Shown: positions 1 through 9,662, numbered from the stretch's first letter. The stretch: DNA of 64,000 nt from Symbiodinium natans (GCA_905221605.1 CAJNDS010000558.1:376001-440000); one strand, 5' to 3'. Made by a program: numbers and translations. The notes: a model not told the origin generated them from the letters alone.

Positions 1-330
1 CCTAAACCCTAAACCCTAAAAAACCCTAAACCCTAAACCCTAAAACCTAAACCCTAACCCTAAACCCTAAACCTTAAGTCTTAAACCCCTAAACCCTAAA
101 CCCTGAACCCTAAAACCCTAACCCTAAAACCAACCCCCAACCACACCACAGGGGGGGGGGGGGGGGGATCATCTTAGTACCCCATCCGCGGGGAAAAACT
201 AAACCCTAAACCCTAAACCCTAAACCCTAAACCCTTAAAAAACCCTAAACCCTAAAACCCTAAAACCCTAAACCCTAAAACCCTAAAACCTAAACCCTAA
301 ACCCTAAAACCCTAAAACCTAAAACAACCC
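1..330. repeat. Degenerate CCCTAAA telomeric repeat with poly-G insertions
   Basis: CCCTAAA units with many indels, broken near 150-200 by a poly-G run and about 30 bases of other sequence. A second poly-G block follows at 343-382. This resembles a telomere, but similar tracts recur across the whole window, so it does not by itself mark a chromosome end. Confidence 0.85.
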
Positions 331-477
331 CCAACCACACACAGGGGGGGGGGGGGGGGGGGGTAGGGGGGAGGGGGGGGGGGCCCGCCGGGGCTGAATC
401 ATATATGGCTTTAGCTGTATTCGGGATTGCCATAGGCCATAACTTACTGCTACACGCGTGAAGCTTGAAACCCGAAA

Positions 478-570
478 TCAATAAGACCGCTGGGGCCATG
501 GGCTGTAGTTCTTCGCCAGCTCTTTCACCTCTGTGTCGTACTTGGTGATGACCTGGGCAACAACTTCCAT
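478..570 (-). CDS. Putative terminal exon, unknown protein
   Basis: Reading down from 570 after an AAG acceptor, the frame is open for 31 codons to a TGA at 478-480. It begins MEVVAQVITKYDTEVKELAK, amphipathic and coiled-coil-like. A second candidate exon at 649-709 on the same strand starts with ATG (MASKSLFGEPYPDYSLFSRL) and ends at GT 648-647. The pair could be the end of one gene. I recognise no family. The short open frame could be chance; the protein-like composition is my judgement. Confidence 0.4.
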   Translation of the reverse strand: MEVVAQVITKYDTEVKELAKNYSPWPQRSY

Positions 571-807
571 CTTGGGTCGGCGTGCTGGCTTTCAGATGAT
601 TTTTGGGCTTTAGTGTGCAGGCTATCCGCAGCTGGCGTATCAGGGAACCCAGCCTCGAAAAAAGGGAATAATCAGGGTACGGCTCGCCGAAAAGAGACTT
701 GCTAGCCATCGGTGTCTCGCTATCTAAACGAAGGTCCCCACATGCTTGTTTGAAAACTCAGCAGCTTGACTCAACAAAAAAGGCCCAAACAGGCCGCAAT
801 GGAGAGA

Positions 808-873
808 AACCCTAAACCCTAAACCCTAAACCCTAAACCCTAAACCCTAAACCCTAAACCCTAAACCCTAAGA
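808..873. repeat. CCCTAAA tract
   Basis: About nine near-perfect units. With the TTTAGGG-type run at 974-1001 it brackets a unique core of about 100 bp, in which I found no convincing exon on either strand. Confidence 0.9.
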
Positions 874-1303
874 CTCAGACCGGCACTTCCTACTCAGTTG
901 CCTCGGGTTTAGCGTATTGTTGGTGGTAGCTTTGCCAGGACAGGAAGTTGATGAGGCAAAGTGGGATGTATGAATTAGGGTTTAGAGTTTAGGGTTTAGA
1001 GCTAACTGTTTGTTTCTGTGATTGCCTGATCATCAGCATCACCACCACTGTTATGGTTGTTGGTATTAATACTGCAGCTGCAAGACACCTCAATCACATC
1101 AATCCTGAACTCAGCCCTCGCATCTTGGGAACGAGCGAGATCCACGTCCGTCTCATAACGCTTCGCCTATGCCAGGGGTCGATGTAGTGAAGAACACAAC
1201 AAACACAACTGACGCTTGGGCAATTGATTGGTAAGTATTGTGGGCCCTTCGGGGATTTCGTGGTTCAGGGTGGGCGTCCACGTGAGTTTGCGTGCGCTTG
1301 CCC

Positions 1304-1454
1304 TCATTCCAGGCGGCTAGGCGTGTGGTTTGTGAGCATGTCCCCACCCGAAACCATTATCAAGTGCACCCCTGCAAAGTCGGACTGTCGGAATTCTACG
1401 GTAGGTTGTCTACACGTGGTGGTTGCACCCACCTTGCGCAGGCTTGCTTGCCTG
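1304..1454 (-). CDS. Two short in-phase exons, unknown protein
   Basis: Exon 1454-1433 (22 bp) follows a CTCAG acceptor, encodes QASKPAQ and ends in phase 1 at AAG|GTGGGT. Exon 1371-1304 follows TTTGCAG, needs two bases and reads GVHLIMVSGGDMLTNHTPSR before a TGA at 1304-1306. The intron is 61 bp. The phase match supports the pair, but both are short. The TGA could be the true end, or a donor upstream of it may be used. Confidence 0.35.
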
Positions 1455-1507
1455 CTGAGCTTGAATAGCCTAACCATAACCATAAACCCTGAACCCTAAA
1501 CCCTAAC

Positions 1508-1657
1508 ATCCGGCAAGCTGATGCCAGGTCTTTATGCCATTGCTCGTGGCGTCAACGTAAAACCCAAACGGCAAGTTCAACCCTTTAGGGAGTGAGTCGT
1601 CAATGGCAATGTCAGGCCCTTTGACCCCCACCCAAAGCTTCGAAAAACAACGGCCCC
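1508..1657 (-). CDS. Putative internal exon, unknown protein
   Basis: A GTTCAG acceptor precedes 1657. The frame is open for 49 codons and the exon ends at 1508 on a GTTAGGGTTTAGGG donor, where the telomeric tract begins. The peptide includes DIAIDDSLPKGLNLPFGFYV followed by DATSNGIKTWHQLAG, compositionally like an ordinary globular protein. The antisense frame here is open for only about half as long. I recognise no domain. It may belong with the exons at 1454-1304. Confidence 0.5.
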
Positions 1658-1692
1658 CTGAACCCAACACGCTGAAGCATAAACCATACAGC

Positions 1693-1857
1693 CAAACAAA
1701 GAACTCTAAGCCCTAAACACTAAACCGTAAACCCTAAGCCCTAAGCCCTAAGCCTAAAGCCTAAAGCCTACAGCCTAAAGCCTAAAGCCTAAAGCCTAAA
1801 GCCTAAAGCCTAAAGCCTAAAGCCTAAAGCCTAAAGCCTGGAGCCTAAGCCTAAAGC
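1693..1857. repeat. Variant telomeric array, AAGCCTA units
   Basis: The tract grades from CCCTAAA through CCCTAAG into about 15 nearly identical AAGCCTA units. One base differs from the canonical repeat and the array is homogeneous, which suggests local slippage or gene-conversion spread rather than telomerase addition. Confidence 0.85.
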
Positions 1858-2029
1858 AAAGGACTCATAAGCTGAAATGCCTTTCGGATCTGATCCATCT
1901 CCTCATCCCACGATTGCGCTTTGAGCCTTGCAACTGCAGTAGCCATGTTGGTATGGAGCTAGGCTAAGGTAGAGATTGTACAGCCAATTCAAGCGGGTTG
2001 ACAAGGTGGGCAAGTTGCAAGCGGTGCAG

Positions 2030-2402
2030 CAACACATACTTTTCCATGAACTTCGCCAAGTATCCGCATGTTATGTCGCCGGTGTATCAGACACGTTTGT
2101 TTGAGACCCCACTACACAGAAACTCGCATACAACTAGAATCTACGTTGTGGAATCTTCCTTTAGACGCACCAGCTCACATGATATTGGGGCGTGGCAAGG
2201 CGTAGGAATTCAGGTGTAGGGTTTGCACAAAACCTTGAACCTATACCCTAAACCCTAAAACCCCAGATTCTTTGCTCGATTGGTCCAATCCAGGACGCGC
2301 AACAAGTGGCTTGATACCATGGCCGATCATTTGCTTCGGCTTGAGTTGCGAAGCCGGGCCGGCTCTTCACTTTCATTAGACACCTTGACACAGCACTTCT
2401 AG
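2030..2402 (+). CDS. Last two exons of a plus-strand gene, unknown protein
   Basis: Exon 2030-2215 follows a GTGCAG acceptor, reads NTYFSMNFAKYPHVMSPVYQ onward with no stop, and ends in phase 2 at GT|GTAGGG. The 51-bp intron 2216-2266 contains two CCCTAAA units and ends CCCCAG. Exon 2267-2402 supplies the one missing base, then reads FFARLVQSRTRNKWLDTMAD onward to a TAG at 2400-2402. In-phase joining of two open exons across a small telomere-bearing intron is good support. The basic, helical sequence matches nothing I know. Minus-strand frames across 1870-2110 are also partly open, so some strand doubt remains. Confidence 0.5.
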
Positions 2403-2403
2403 C

Positions 2404-2880
2404 CTGTTCCTAATGGACTTTCGGAAGACAATTCAATTTGAATCATCATTTTACAAAAGGGGCCTTCGGGGGAAACAACTCTGATACGTTGATTGGCGTT
2501 TTTTCTTGGTTTTTCTTGCTGACATTTTCTATTACCTAGACTCTTGCGCGCTCACAAATGTGATTTGGCACGCGCACAGGTATGACAATTAATACCGCCT
2601 GACCAAGTTTTGAACAGAAGTTAGATTGTACACGGGCTCTATCAGAATGACTATTGTAGCCCGTACGTTTACTGGATTTTACTTACTAAATGAGAGATTG
2701 CTAATGATCGCAGGCGCTAACCAAAAGCCGCGTGAAAACATAAATCATGAGCACAGCATCTAACGAATACTAAAATATACCGTTCGCTGGGCTCACTGCG
2801 TACACGATTATTTCTGCCTCAGTACGGGATTTGTAATGGAGCTCCGTGAACAGGGGACCACAAGTACTCTAGCGGCGTTA
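2404..2880. other. AT-richer spacer, nothing recognised
   Basis: No telomeric repeat, no recognised element and no open frame of note. It separates the plus-strand terminal exon at 2402 from the lysine-rich open frame that starts near 2882. Confidence 0.5.
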
Positions 2881-2881
2881 A

Positions 2882-3388
2882 CGGGGCGATAGAAGCAACA
2901 CAGCAAAAGCCCCTGCAAATACATCTTCCATTCTTGGAAACTCGCACGCCGTTTTCTATACGAATATCCTTATAAGCTGGAAAATTACTGAAAGAGTGAG
3001 ACAACAGACGCGGAAAAACTACCGTATTTACCGGAGCTTTCGGTGCGCGCAAGAAAAGAAGATAAGACAAATGTGTAAATACGAAGAATTAGATGAAAGA
3101 CATGCACTGGTGTTAAGAGACAACTACAAAGCGAAACTCTTTACTCTGCAAAATAATGCAAAACATAAACTACTCCAGGCCACATCCCTAAAGTTGGACA
3201 AACATAATGCATGGAAAGATGTTCTAAAGAAGGTTGCACATAGAATAGAGCTTCAGAAACTAGAACACCCTGTAAAAGAGGAAACGACATTCTTGACAAG
3301 ACTCCATATGGTTTTTCTTCATAAACCTCTCCAGACCAAAGATGAAAACTATCCGCAACCTGGCGTTGACTGCATGGTGCCAGGGTAA
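2882..3388 (+). CDS. Lysine-rich open frame, possible exon
   Basis: The frame is open for 168 codons, from after a TAA at 2879-2881 to a TAA after codon 3386-3388. The second half is strongly basic and helical, for example YEELDERHALVLRDNYKAKL. A plausible acceptor (TTATAAG) lies at 2976. There is no telomeric tract inside and no homology that I recognise. It could be the 3' exon of a gene in AT-richer DNA, or chance. Confidence 0.35.
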   Translation, partial: RGDRSNTAKAPANTSSILGNSHAVFYTNILISWKITERVRQQTRKNYRIYRSFRCAQEKKIRQMCKYEELDERHALVLRDNYKAKLFTLQNNAKHKLLQATSLKLDKHNAWKDVLKKVAHRIELQKLEHPVKEETTFLTRLHMVFLHKPLQTKDENYPQPGVDCMVPG

Positions 3389-3574
3389 GGGGGTTCCCAT
3401 AAGCACACAAGAAGACCCCTGAACGCTGCAATATCGAACTTAACATAATTGGGGTGACATTCGCTGCAGGGGGAGAATCGATTGGGGCTAGGACCGTGCC
3501 CCCCGCCCCACAAGGCAAAGCCACCCTAAAACCCGAAACCCTTAGCCCCGTGGCAAGGACAAGACCCCCGAAAC

Positions 3575-3646
3575 CCCTGAGCGCTGGGCTTTTTGTTGGA
3601 CTCCTCGGCAGTTGAATGAAGGCTTCAGCGGGGCACAAGCGGGTGG
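3575..3646 (-). CDS. Exon-like island, unknown protein
   Basis: It follows CTGAG, reads TRLCPAEAFIQLPRSPTKSP and ends at AGG|G|GTTTCGGG, so the donor is a telomere-like G tract. It lies downstream of the minus-strand model 5344-3840, but I could not make the phases join without choosing a different telomeric donor. Confidence 0.3.
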
Positions 3647-3839
3647 CTCAGGGCGTTGAGGGGTCTCTCTTTTGGGTTGCCGGTGTCTCTTTCTGGGTTT
3701 AGGCTGCTGTTGTTGTTTGGGTGGGACGGGTTTCGGGGATTCAGATGTGTTGGGGCTCAGTTGGTTTGATGTCTGCGTCGGTACGTGTGCTGGAAACGCC
3801 TAAACCCGAAGCAGTGCTCCCATGACGTCAACCCTAAAC

Positions 3840-5344
3840 TTGCCCCAAACTCAAATTTGCAATAAGATCCCTGGAGTCCTTAGAACCGCACTTGAGCTGC
3901 GGAACACTGCGCATGCGATGCCCCAAAGCCCGCCTCCATGTCTTATGAGGATGAAGGCCCCAAGTAGGCATGATTCTCCCTCACCCCCGCCCCCGCCCTA
4001 AAGCCCCTATATGAACCCTAAACCCCCCCTAACCCCCCCCCCCCTACCCCCAAGCCCAAATCCCCTCACAGTTCAGCTGCGGCACCAGGAGGGCATTGAT
4101 CTTCTTTTGAAGCTCATCCCGCTTGGCCTCGAACCTGAAGGGGCACCAGAGCTTGGGGGGGGGGGGGGGGGGGGGGGGGGCGCACGACGTAGGTGACACT
4201 TCGCTTAGACCCCCAAAGTGGTTTAGGGTTTGGGGTTTAGGCTTAGGGATTAGGGTTTAGGGTTTGGTTGCAATTGGAAGACATGGGAAATGACGTGGGA
4301 AACCTATTTGCCGCGACTGCAAAAACTCTATCGGATCGTTAGTGGTACCCGCTCGAACAACGAGACCGCGTGAAAACTAGATTTAAGCGTGATTCAACCG
4401 TTCTAGCCACGACTCAATGAGTGAAACCGCTTCTGACATAGAAGAAAGATAATAAGCTCCTTATGAGGTCAGCCAAGATTCCTTTCTTTCGCAAGCTATT
4501 AACTTGTAGGACATGACATGCTTCTTGATTGTAATTCATGGTCACGTAAACCCAGCTAAACTGAACAATATCTCTAGCCCTGCTTTTGGAAACATAAGAT
4601 TCTTATATTCTTGCTGTTATTCTTGTCATTTTCCTTTGGGCAATCAACTTTGACAGCCCTTAAACAAATCAAGTACAATCAGTGACAAATTCCTAAACCC
4701 AAGAGTAACCTAGGAATAAAAAAGGGCGCCCTTTTTGGTTGCAAAAGGCTTATAAGGGAAACTACACCCCGAAAACAAAGGAATACGGGCCCTCAGGGTC
4801 CCTCTCACCCCGCACTGAGCCCACCACGTCTCTTGGTGCTGATTCATTCGCTGATCGTACTTGTTCCTCAGGCCACACAACACCCTTGCGGCTCTTGGGG
4901 TCCCCTGAACCCTAAACCCTAAACCCTAAACCGTTTGAGTTCAAGCATTCAAAAGGCGGGGGCGTCTTCAACAGGCGCGGCTCCGACTTAAAAGCCCGTG
5001 GAAAACTAGTCAGGATGAGCCAAAAATGGAAGCTCTCTGTGAGGCCTTCTAAACCTCTGAGCACGGCACTTGAGAGCATCCATCTTGTCTTTCTTCGTGT
5101 CCTGGTCGGGCACACTTGGAGGTTCATGGTAGTCAGTATCCCAATTATGAAGCCAGGCATGCTTCACGCGCAAAAAACTCAAAGCCATCCCAACACCCTG
5201 CCTGTCACTCTAAGCCCTGCAAATCCAGCCGCCATGCGCGAGGAAGGAGCAACAACATGACGGGAACCTTCACGTTGATGAGGTCTGCTTTGAGTTTCGT
5301 GAGGATCTCATTTCCTGAGGCGTACGGCGTGTAGAGGCGTGGGG
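3840..5344 (-). CDS. Five-exon gene model, coiled-coil-like protein
   Basis: Exons in transcript order: 5344-5268 (LYTPYASGNEILTKLKADLI), 5101-5055 (DTKKDKMDALKCRAQR), 4893-4809 (AARVLCGLRNKYDQRMNQHQ), 4151-4070 (LWCPFRFEAKRDELQKKINA) and 3979-3840 (RIMPTWGLHPHKTWRRALGH). Phases at the four joins are 0/0, 2/2, 0/0 and 1/1. Donors are GTTCCC, GTTTAGAAGG, GTGAGAG, GTGAGG and, at the last exon, GTTTAGGG. The first intron ends in family-1 TIR sequence. The third ends in a poly-C run directly before AAG (poly-G at 4154-4182 on the plus strand). The acceptor of the last exon (GTGAG) is weak. Charged, helical sequence suggests a coiled-coil protein; I know no family. Neither the start nor the stop was identified. 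Confidence 0.5.
4700..4800. mobile_element. Family-3 short TIR element
   Basis: The family consensus begins near GACCCAAGAGTAACCTAGG, has a core AAAGGGTGCCC..GGGAACCTAAAC, and ends GGGCCTACTCTGGGTCC, so the two ends are imperfect inverted repeats. It has no coding capacity. GTAACC near the left end could act as a splice donor. Confidence 0.6.
5109..5152. mobile_element. Family-1 TIR element, single end
   Basis: The end CTTGGAGGTTCATGGTA..CCCAATTATGA matches one terminus of family 1. It sits directly beside the exon 5101-5055, so on the minus strand it forms the 3' part of the intron (AACCTCCAAG, then GACCAG acceptor). Confidence 0.6.
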
Positions 5345-5602
5345 CTACACAGCCCCCCACCCCACCCCAAGAGCCCATAACCTAGGGTGTAGCACGGTAT
5401 TCTCCATCCCAGCCTAGCCCTAAACCCGAACCTGAAAAATCCCAAGCCCTAAATGCCCTAACCCCCATTAATGAGTAGTGCTCTAAATTAGATTCTCTTT
5501 TTTGGGTCCTATATAATACGGGACCTCGTAGAAAAGGACCCCCCCCAACAAGGGACACTTGGAGAACTAGGCCCTGGGCCCTAAACCCGGTACACGCTCG
5601 AG

Positions 5603-5794
5603 GCTGCGTTGGGCGCTTGAGGGCGCCAGGCTGAAGAATTACAGGCACGGCTTTAAGGGCAAAAACCCTAAACCCTAAACCCTAAACCCTGACCCCGAGG
5701 CTCCAAAGACTCTTATGTCAAGGTCTTTGGGGCCCAAAGGCCGTTCTACAAAGGGTTTTTGGGGGCTATTTCGAGCCTAAGGATGAACGCTTAA
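5603..5794 (+). CDS. Two exons joined by a 41-bp telomeric-repeat intron
   Basis: Exon 5603-5658 follows a CTCGAG acceptor and reads LRWALEGARLKNYRHGFK plus one base. The intron 5659-5699 starts GCAAAA, consists mainly of CCCTAAA units and ends CCCCGAG. Exon 5700-5794 supplies two bases, then reads SKDSYVKVFGAQRPFYKGFL onward to a TAA at 5792-5794. The phase matches (1/1). It looks like the 3' end of a small gene. No family recognised. The GC donor is non-canonical but is a known minor class. Confidence 0.5.
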
Positions 5795-5967
5795 TCCGAA
5801 ATTCCCCGCGCTGGCAGTCTTTTGGCTTTGTGGTTTGGTTTGAAGGCTTGGGTTTTTGGGGTTTAGAAGGTGGGGGTTTAGGGTTTCGGGTTTTGGGGTT
5901 CAGGTGGGTTTTTTTAGGGTTTCGGGGCCTTAGGGTTTTTAGGGAAGGGTCTAGGGGGTTTAGTCTT

Positions 5968-6085
5968 CTTGGTAGCCCAGTAACCATATTCTAATAAGGG
6001 GTACCCTTTTTGGGTTTGGTCACTTTATCAGGGAACCTTGAACCAAAAAAAGGGAAAAAGGGTACCACCTGGGCTACCAAGCAAG
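5968..6085. mobile_element. Family-4 short TIR element, full copy
   Basis: About 115 bp with 13-bp perfect inverted ends, CTTGGTAGCCCAG and CTGGGCTACCAAG. The core GGGTACCCTTTTTGGG..GGAACCTTGAACCAAAA is shared with the copies at 33383, 43121, 51581 and 59267. Its ends contain GTAGCC and CCAAG, i.e. possible splice sites. Confidence 0.75.
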
Positions 6086-6290
6086 GGACCCTAAACCCTA
6101 AACCCTAAACCCTAAACCCCTTACCCCTTAAACCCTAAACCCCATACTCAGGGACCATCACTGGGCCAAGGCTTTAGATGCCTTTAGGGTTTAGGGCTTC
6201 GGGAGTCCAGGCCGTCAGGTCTAGAGATTCTAGTGCTTTGGGTGCTGGGGATTTTGGGTTCCCGGGCGATTCGTCAGGAATTCCAGAGTA

Positions 6291-6357
6291 GGGTTTAGGG
6301 TTTAGGGCTATAGGGCTTAGGGCTTAGGGTTTAGGGTTTAGGGTTTAGGGTCTAGGA
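6291..6357. repeat. TTTAGGG tract
   Basis: Eight to nine TTTAGGG units with a few variants (CTATAGG, CTTAGGG). Just upstream, 6153-6188 is a possible 36-bp plus-strand exon, between an ATACTCAG acceptor and a TTTAGG|GTTTAGG donor. Confidence 0.8.
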
Positions 6358-6628
6358 CTTCAAGAACAATCGGAGCTTGTGCTGAGCGCCATAGCACCCC
6401 GAAGTTTAACATGGAGGAAGGCGTTCCCCAAAGCCTTGGTCGCGGAGCTCACGTGGCTATCCTCAGACTTAGATTCGCAGGTCGCTGTGGAATGCGGCGA
6501 CCCTGTCACGGCGCACGTCTCCACCATGCTCCTCTACTTAGAGCTTCATGGGTACTTACCAGTGGGGTTAGAGGTGCCATGGCGAAAGTTGCAAGTGCTT
6601 GTGGGGCTCTGTTGACCACCCTACTTAC

Positions 6629-6811
6629 AACTAGCCACGAACCTGCAGTATAAGTCGAAGAGCGATGCCTTCCTGATTTTGACAAGAGGCAACCTGCAAC
6701 AGACACGTGCTCACCCCCAAAACTCGCAAGCCCTTCCGATTCAGAGACCCAACCCCTCAAGTACCTGTGACTGGGCTTCGGATGCGCGACAACGAGGCTC
6801 CCCTTCAGCAT
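6629..6811 (-). CDS. Two exons, possibly the start of a gene
   Basis: Exon 6811-6765 begins ATG (MLKGSLVVAHPKPSH) and ends in phase 2 at CACAG|GTACTT. The 71-bp intron ends CTGTTGCAG. Exon 6693-6629 adds one base, reads LPLVKIRKASLFDLYCRFVA and ends at T|GTAAGT, a near-ideal donor. The phase matches. An 85-codon plus-strand frame lies next to this at 6366-6615. The strong GTAAGT donors here and again just below favour the minus strand. Confidence 0.4.
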
Positions 6812-7330
6812 GAATAGGTCTTCAGAAGCCCCAAACTGCGAGTGAACAACAAACCTTGCAGCTTAGACGTGAATCCTAGACCCTATAACCCGACATCCTG
6901 CATCCAACTTCAAGCAGGAGTCGATGGGACTGCGCTCGCTCGCATTCGCGACCTCTGCAAGGGGAGGTAGAAGCTCCCAGAACAAGCTTCTAGGGTTTAG
7001 GGTTTAGGGGTCTAGGGGTTTAGGGGTTTAGGGCTTCTGGTGCTCAGTAGGGTGTTCAGGGTGCTTGGAATGTTGCTGCGATCCTTTCCAGTTTTGGAGA
7101 GGCTTTAGGGGTTCAAAGGTTTGGGGGTTCGCCCGAACATGAACCCTAGCAGCACCGAAGTTGAAGGGTTCAGTGGCTGAATTGCGGCTTGAGAGTTTCA
7201 TTGGAACAAGGCCTTTTAACCCATAAGCTATGAGCAAACCCCGCTGGTATAAACGCAAGAATACATGTCCCAAGAAGGCTCTGCATTATGACAGGCGGCC
7301 GGAGAAGGGTTTAGGGTGCCCATCTAGCAC

Positions 7331-7446
7331 CCCTAAACCCTAAACCCTAAACCCTAAACCCTAAACCCTAAACCCTAAACCCTAAACCCTAAACCCTAAA
7401 CCCTAAACCCTAAACCCTAAACCCTAAACCCTAAACCCTAAACCCT
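7331..7446. repeat. Perfect CCCTAAA array, 16 units
   Basis: Sixteen perfect tandem units. It pairs with the TTTAGGG tract at 7551-7606 around a unique core of about 104 bp that reads as an exon. Confidence 0.98.
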
Positions 7447-7515
7447 CCCACCCTTCTCGGCTCCCGAGCGAATGGTCCGCAAGTCTGTGTCGAGCTGCTG
7501 CCGCCGGGTGCTCGC
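7444..7515 (-). CDS. Exon island between paired telomeric tracts
   Basis: Acceptor GGGGCTTCAG, open frame STRRQQLDTDLRTIRSGAEK, and donor GGGAGG|GTTTAGGG inside the telomeric array. The charged sequence is helical. It is too short for a family call. It shows the recurrent layout: exon start near one tract, GT donor within the other. Confidence 0.4.
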
Positions 7516-7550
7516 CTGAAGCCCCAACCCCCCTACAACCCCATTTGAGG

Positions 7551-7606
7551 GGTTTAGGGTTTAGGGTTTAGGGTTTAGGGTTTAGGGTTTAGGGTTTAGG
7601 GTTAAA
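7551..7606. repeat. TTTAGGG tract
   Basis: About eight units, the right partner of the array at 7331-7446. Confidence 0.95.
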
Positions 7607-8392
7607 CCGTTTATCTCGACCCAAGTGTAATAGCCTAGGAATGAAAGGGTGCCCATTTTTGGTTTAACGGGGCTTCTAAGGAAACCTAAGCCCTAAAACG
7701 AACAACAAGGGTCTACGCCGGGTCCTAGTTATTTATGGTCCTAGTTATGGTCCTTTTTTTCAATTTGCAAATTGACCAATGAGTTTTTGATAACACTAAG
7801 GTCCTTAACATCTGCCCTCAGGCTTTGCAATGTGTGTACTGGTGCAGCTTCGGTTCTTCAGAAGCGGGCTTCTGCACGTCACAGAGACCGCCAAATCAAA
7901 AACCCTAGCCTAAGCTACACCAAAACCCTAAAAACTACCCTCAACACCACCATGCCTGGAAACACACAGAGAAGCCAACACGGTAGAAGGCGCCGAAGGG
8001 TTTTTTTCCTACCACCCACGCATTGTGCAAAAATCCAGGAACGCTTCAGGGTTCAGGGTTCAGGGTTTAGGGTTTAGGCAACTGCAGAGCAAGCTGGTCT
8101 ATGCTTTCTCGGAAACAGCGAGTCCAGGGGTAGATGCCGATCCATGGGGTGGCCGTTCAACCGGACCTACTAGGCACCTTGAACCAGGTGGCTCAGAGAC
8201 TCCAGCATCACTTACCTAAAGAAAACCGCCTGAATTACTATTACACGATGCTATAATTCTATAATCATGTGGCATTCTTAACAAAAACACGTATTGCAGT
8301 CTCTGTGTGATACCAAAATAAGATGAGGACCTACGCAAACCGGGCCGACAGACCCGGCTCACTCGAAAAGGCAGAGTTTCGGGTGCAAGGCG

Positions 8393-8443
8393 GGTTTAGG
8401 GTTTAGGGTTTAGGGTTTAGGGTTTAGGGTTTAGGGTTTAAGG
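8393..8443. repeat. TTTAGGG tract
   Basis: Seven perfect units. It faces the CCCTAAA tract at 8558 across about 115 bp, one of the few pairs in the opposite order to the common pattern. Confidence 0.95.
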
Positions 8444-8557
8444 TGTAAGGGGGGTACTCAGGGCTGATATGAAGCTCCAAGCAACCACTGCTCTTCGCGT
8501 CAACTATACCCAAAGAGCAGGTCCACCTACTCCGAACCCTCCACGAAACGCATAATC

Positions 8558-8632
8558 TCTAAACCCTAAACCCTAAACCATAAACCCTAAACCTTAAACC
8601 CTAAACCCTAAACCCTAAACCCTAAACCCTAC
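8558..8632. repeat. CCCTAAA tract
   Basis: About ten units with two single-base variants. It is the left partner of 8722-8840. Confidence 0.95.
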
Positions 8633-8634
8633 AC

Positions 8635-8685
8635 CGATTTCGGAGGCTTCCGTACCCTGCCTCGGCTTCACGGCTCTTGTAGTGC
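8635..8685 (-). CDS. Exon island between paired telomeric tracts
   Basis: Acceptor AGCCCCTCAG, frame HYKSREAEAGYGSLRN, and donor CG|GTGTAGGGTTTAGGG. Only 51 bp, so the open frame alone carries little weight; the placement of both splice signals supports it. Confidence 0.35.
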
Positions 8686-8721
8686 CTGAGGGGCTTCCGG
8701 GTACCGAAAAGGTTGAAGGTA

Positions 8722-8840
8722 GGGTTTAGGGTTTAGGGTTTAGGGTTTAGGGTTTAGGGTTTGGGGTTTGGGGTTTCGGGTTTCGGGTTTAGGGTTTAGG
8801 GTTTAGGGTTTGGGTTTAGGGTTTAGGGTTTCGGGTTGAA
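8722..8840. repeat. TTTAGGG tract with TTTGGGG and TTTCGGG variants
   Basis: About 17 units. The middle shifts to TTTGGGG and TTTCGGG and back. Confidence 0.9.
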
Positions 8841-9312
8841 GGTTTTGTCAGAGTGGGTATGCTGGGCAGCTGGGAAACCTCAGTGGAGAACCACGTACGT
8901 AGGGACTATAAGAGGGTTGACATTGGTTTGCCCGGAATTCCCTTAACCCTTGAAGCCCAAACGTCCAGGCCCCCAAAGCTCTCTAGGCCCCTCTGAAACA
9001 ATTTGAAAGTAGAGAACCTCAGGTACCCAAGCCCTAATGCCTACCCCCAAAACCCAAACCCGAATAGCAGGGCCGTGTATTTTGACTCGAAGGACGGCTG
9101 TAAGGTTTAGGATTCTAGGTGCAGGGTTTAGCTAGGGTTGAGGGTTTAGGGTTCAGGGTTGAGGGTTGCGGGTTGAGGCTTTGGTTTTGGCCTTTCTGCA
9201 TTGAGAGCCTTAGGGTTTAAGGTTTAGGGTTTAGGGTGTAGGGAACGTTTAGGGAGGTTTAGGGTTTAGAGTCTCGAAGGCCTGAAAAGCCCTGTCTCAA
9301 TCCTGCTTATAC

Positions 9313-9423
9313 TTGGAGGTTCATGGTACTTAGTAACCCCACTAAGTACCCAGTTATACCCCTGTTAGGGTGCTTAAGGGGCCTATAAGGGGCTAGAACT
9401 GCACTTCACACTGGGTTATAAGT
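9313..9423. mobile_element. Family-1 short TIR element, degenerate copy
   Basis: The left end CTTGGAGGTTCATGGTACTT is well preserved. The interior GTTAGGGTGCTTAAGGGG is shared with other copies. The right end is eroded. Confidence 0.6.
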
Positions 9424-9547
9424 CTCCGAGCAAAGGTTTCAAGGTTAGGGCTTTGGGGTTGCATTTGTCCTACTTATTGGGCTTCAAACCTGGCTTGGAG
9501 GTTCAGAAAGCCATGCTCGTGGCTCTGAGTATTGCAGCTCCTCATGC

Positions 9548-9661
9548 CTAAACCCAAAACCCTACACCCGAAACCCTAAACCCCAAACCCAAACCCCAAA
9601 CCCGAAACCCCAAACCCCAAACCCGAAGCCCTAAACCCTAAACCCTAAACCCTAAACCCTA
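9548..9661. repeat. CCCTAAA/CCCCAAA tract
   Basis: Fourteen to sixteen units mixing CCCTAAA, CCCGAAA and CCCCAAA; the last five are perfect. Left partner of 9752-9925. Confidence 0.9.
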
Positions 9662-9662
9662 C

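Noticed and set aside
1-330. Chromosome end at the left edge
   Set aside because: The tract is degenerate, contains other sequence, and resembles dozens of internal tracts. Orientation alone does not prove a terminus.
1865-1954. Minus-strand exon MATAVARLKAQSWDEEMDQI..
   Set aside because: Attractive peptide, but it has no clear donor and conflicts in strand with the better supported plus-strand exons at 2030-2402.
6366-6615. Plus-strand 83-codon exon (SELVLSAIAPRSLTWRKAF..)
   Set aside because: Open and protein-like, but the minus strand over the same stretch has several strong donors (GTAAGTACC, GTGAGC) and in-phase exons just upstream. Strand unresolved, so not listed as a gene.
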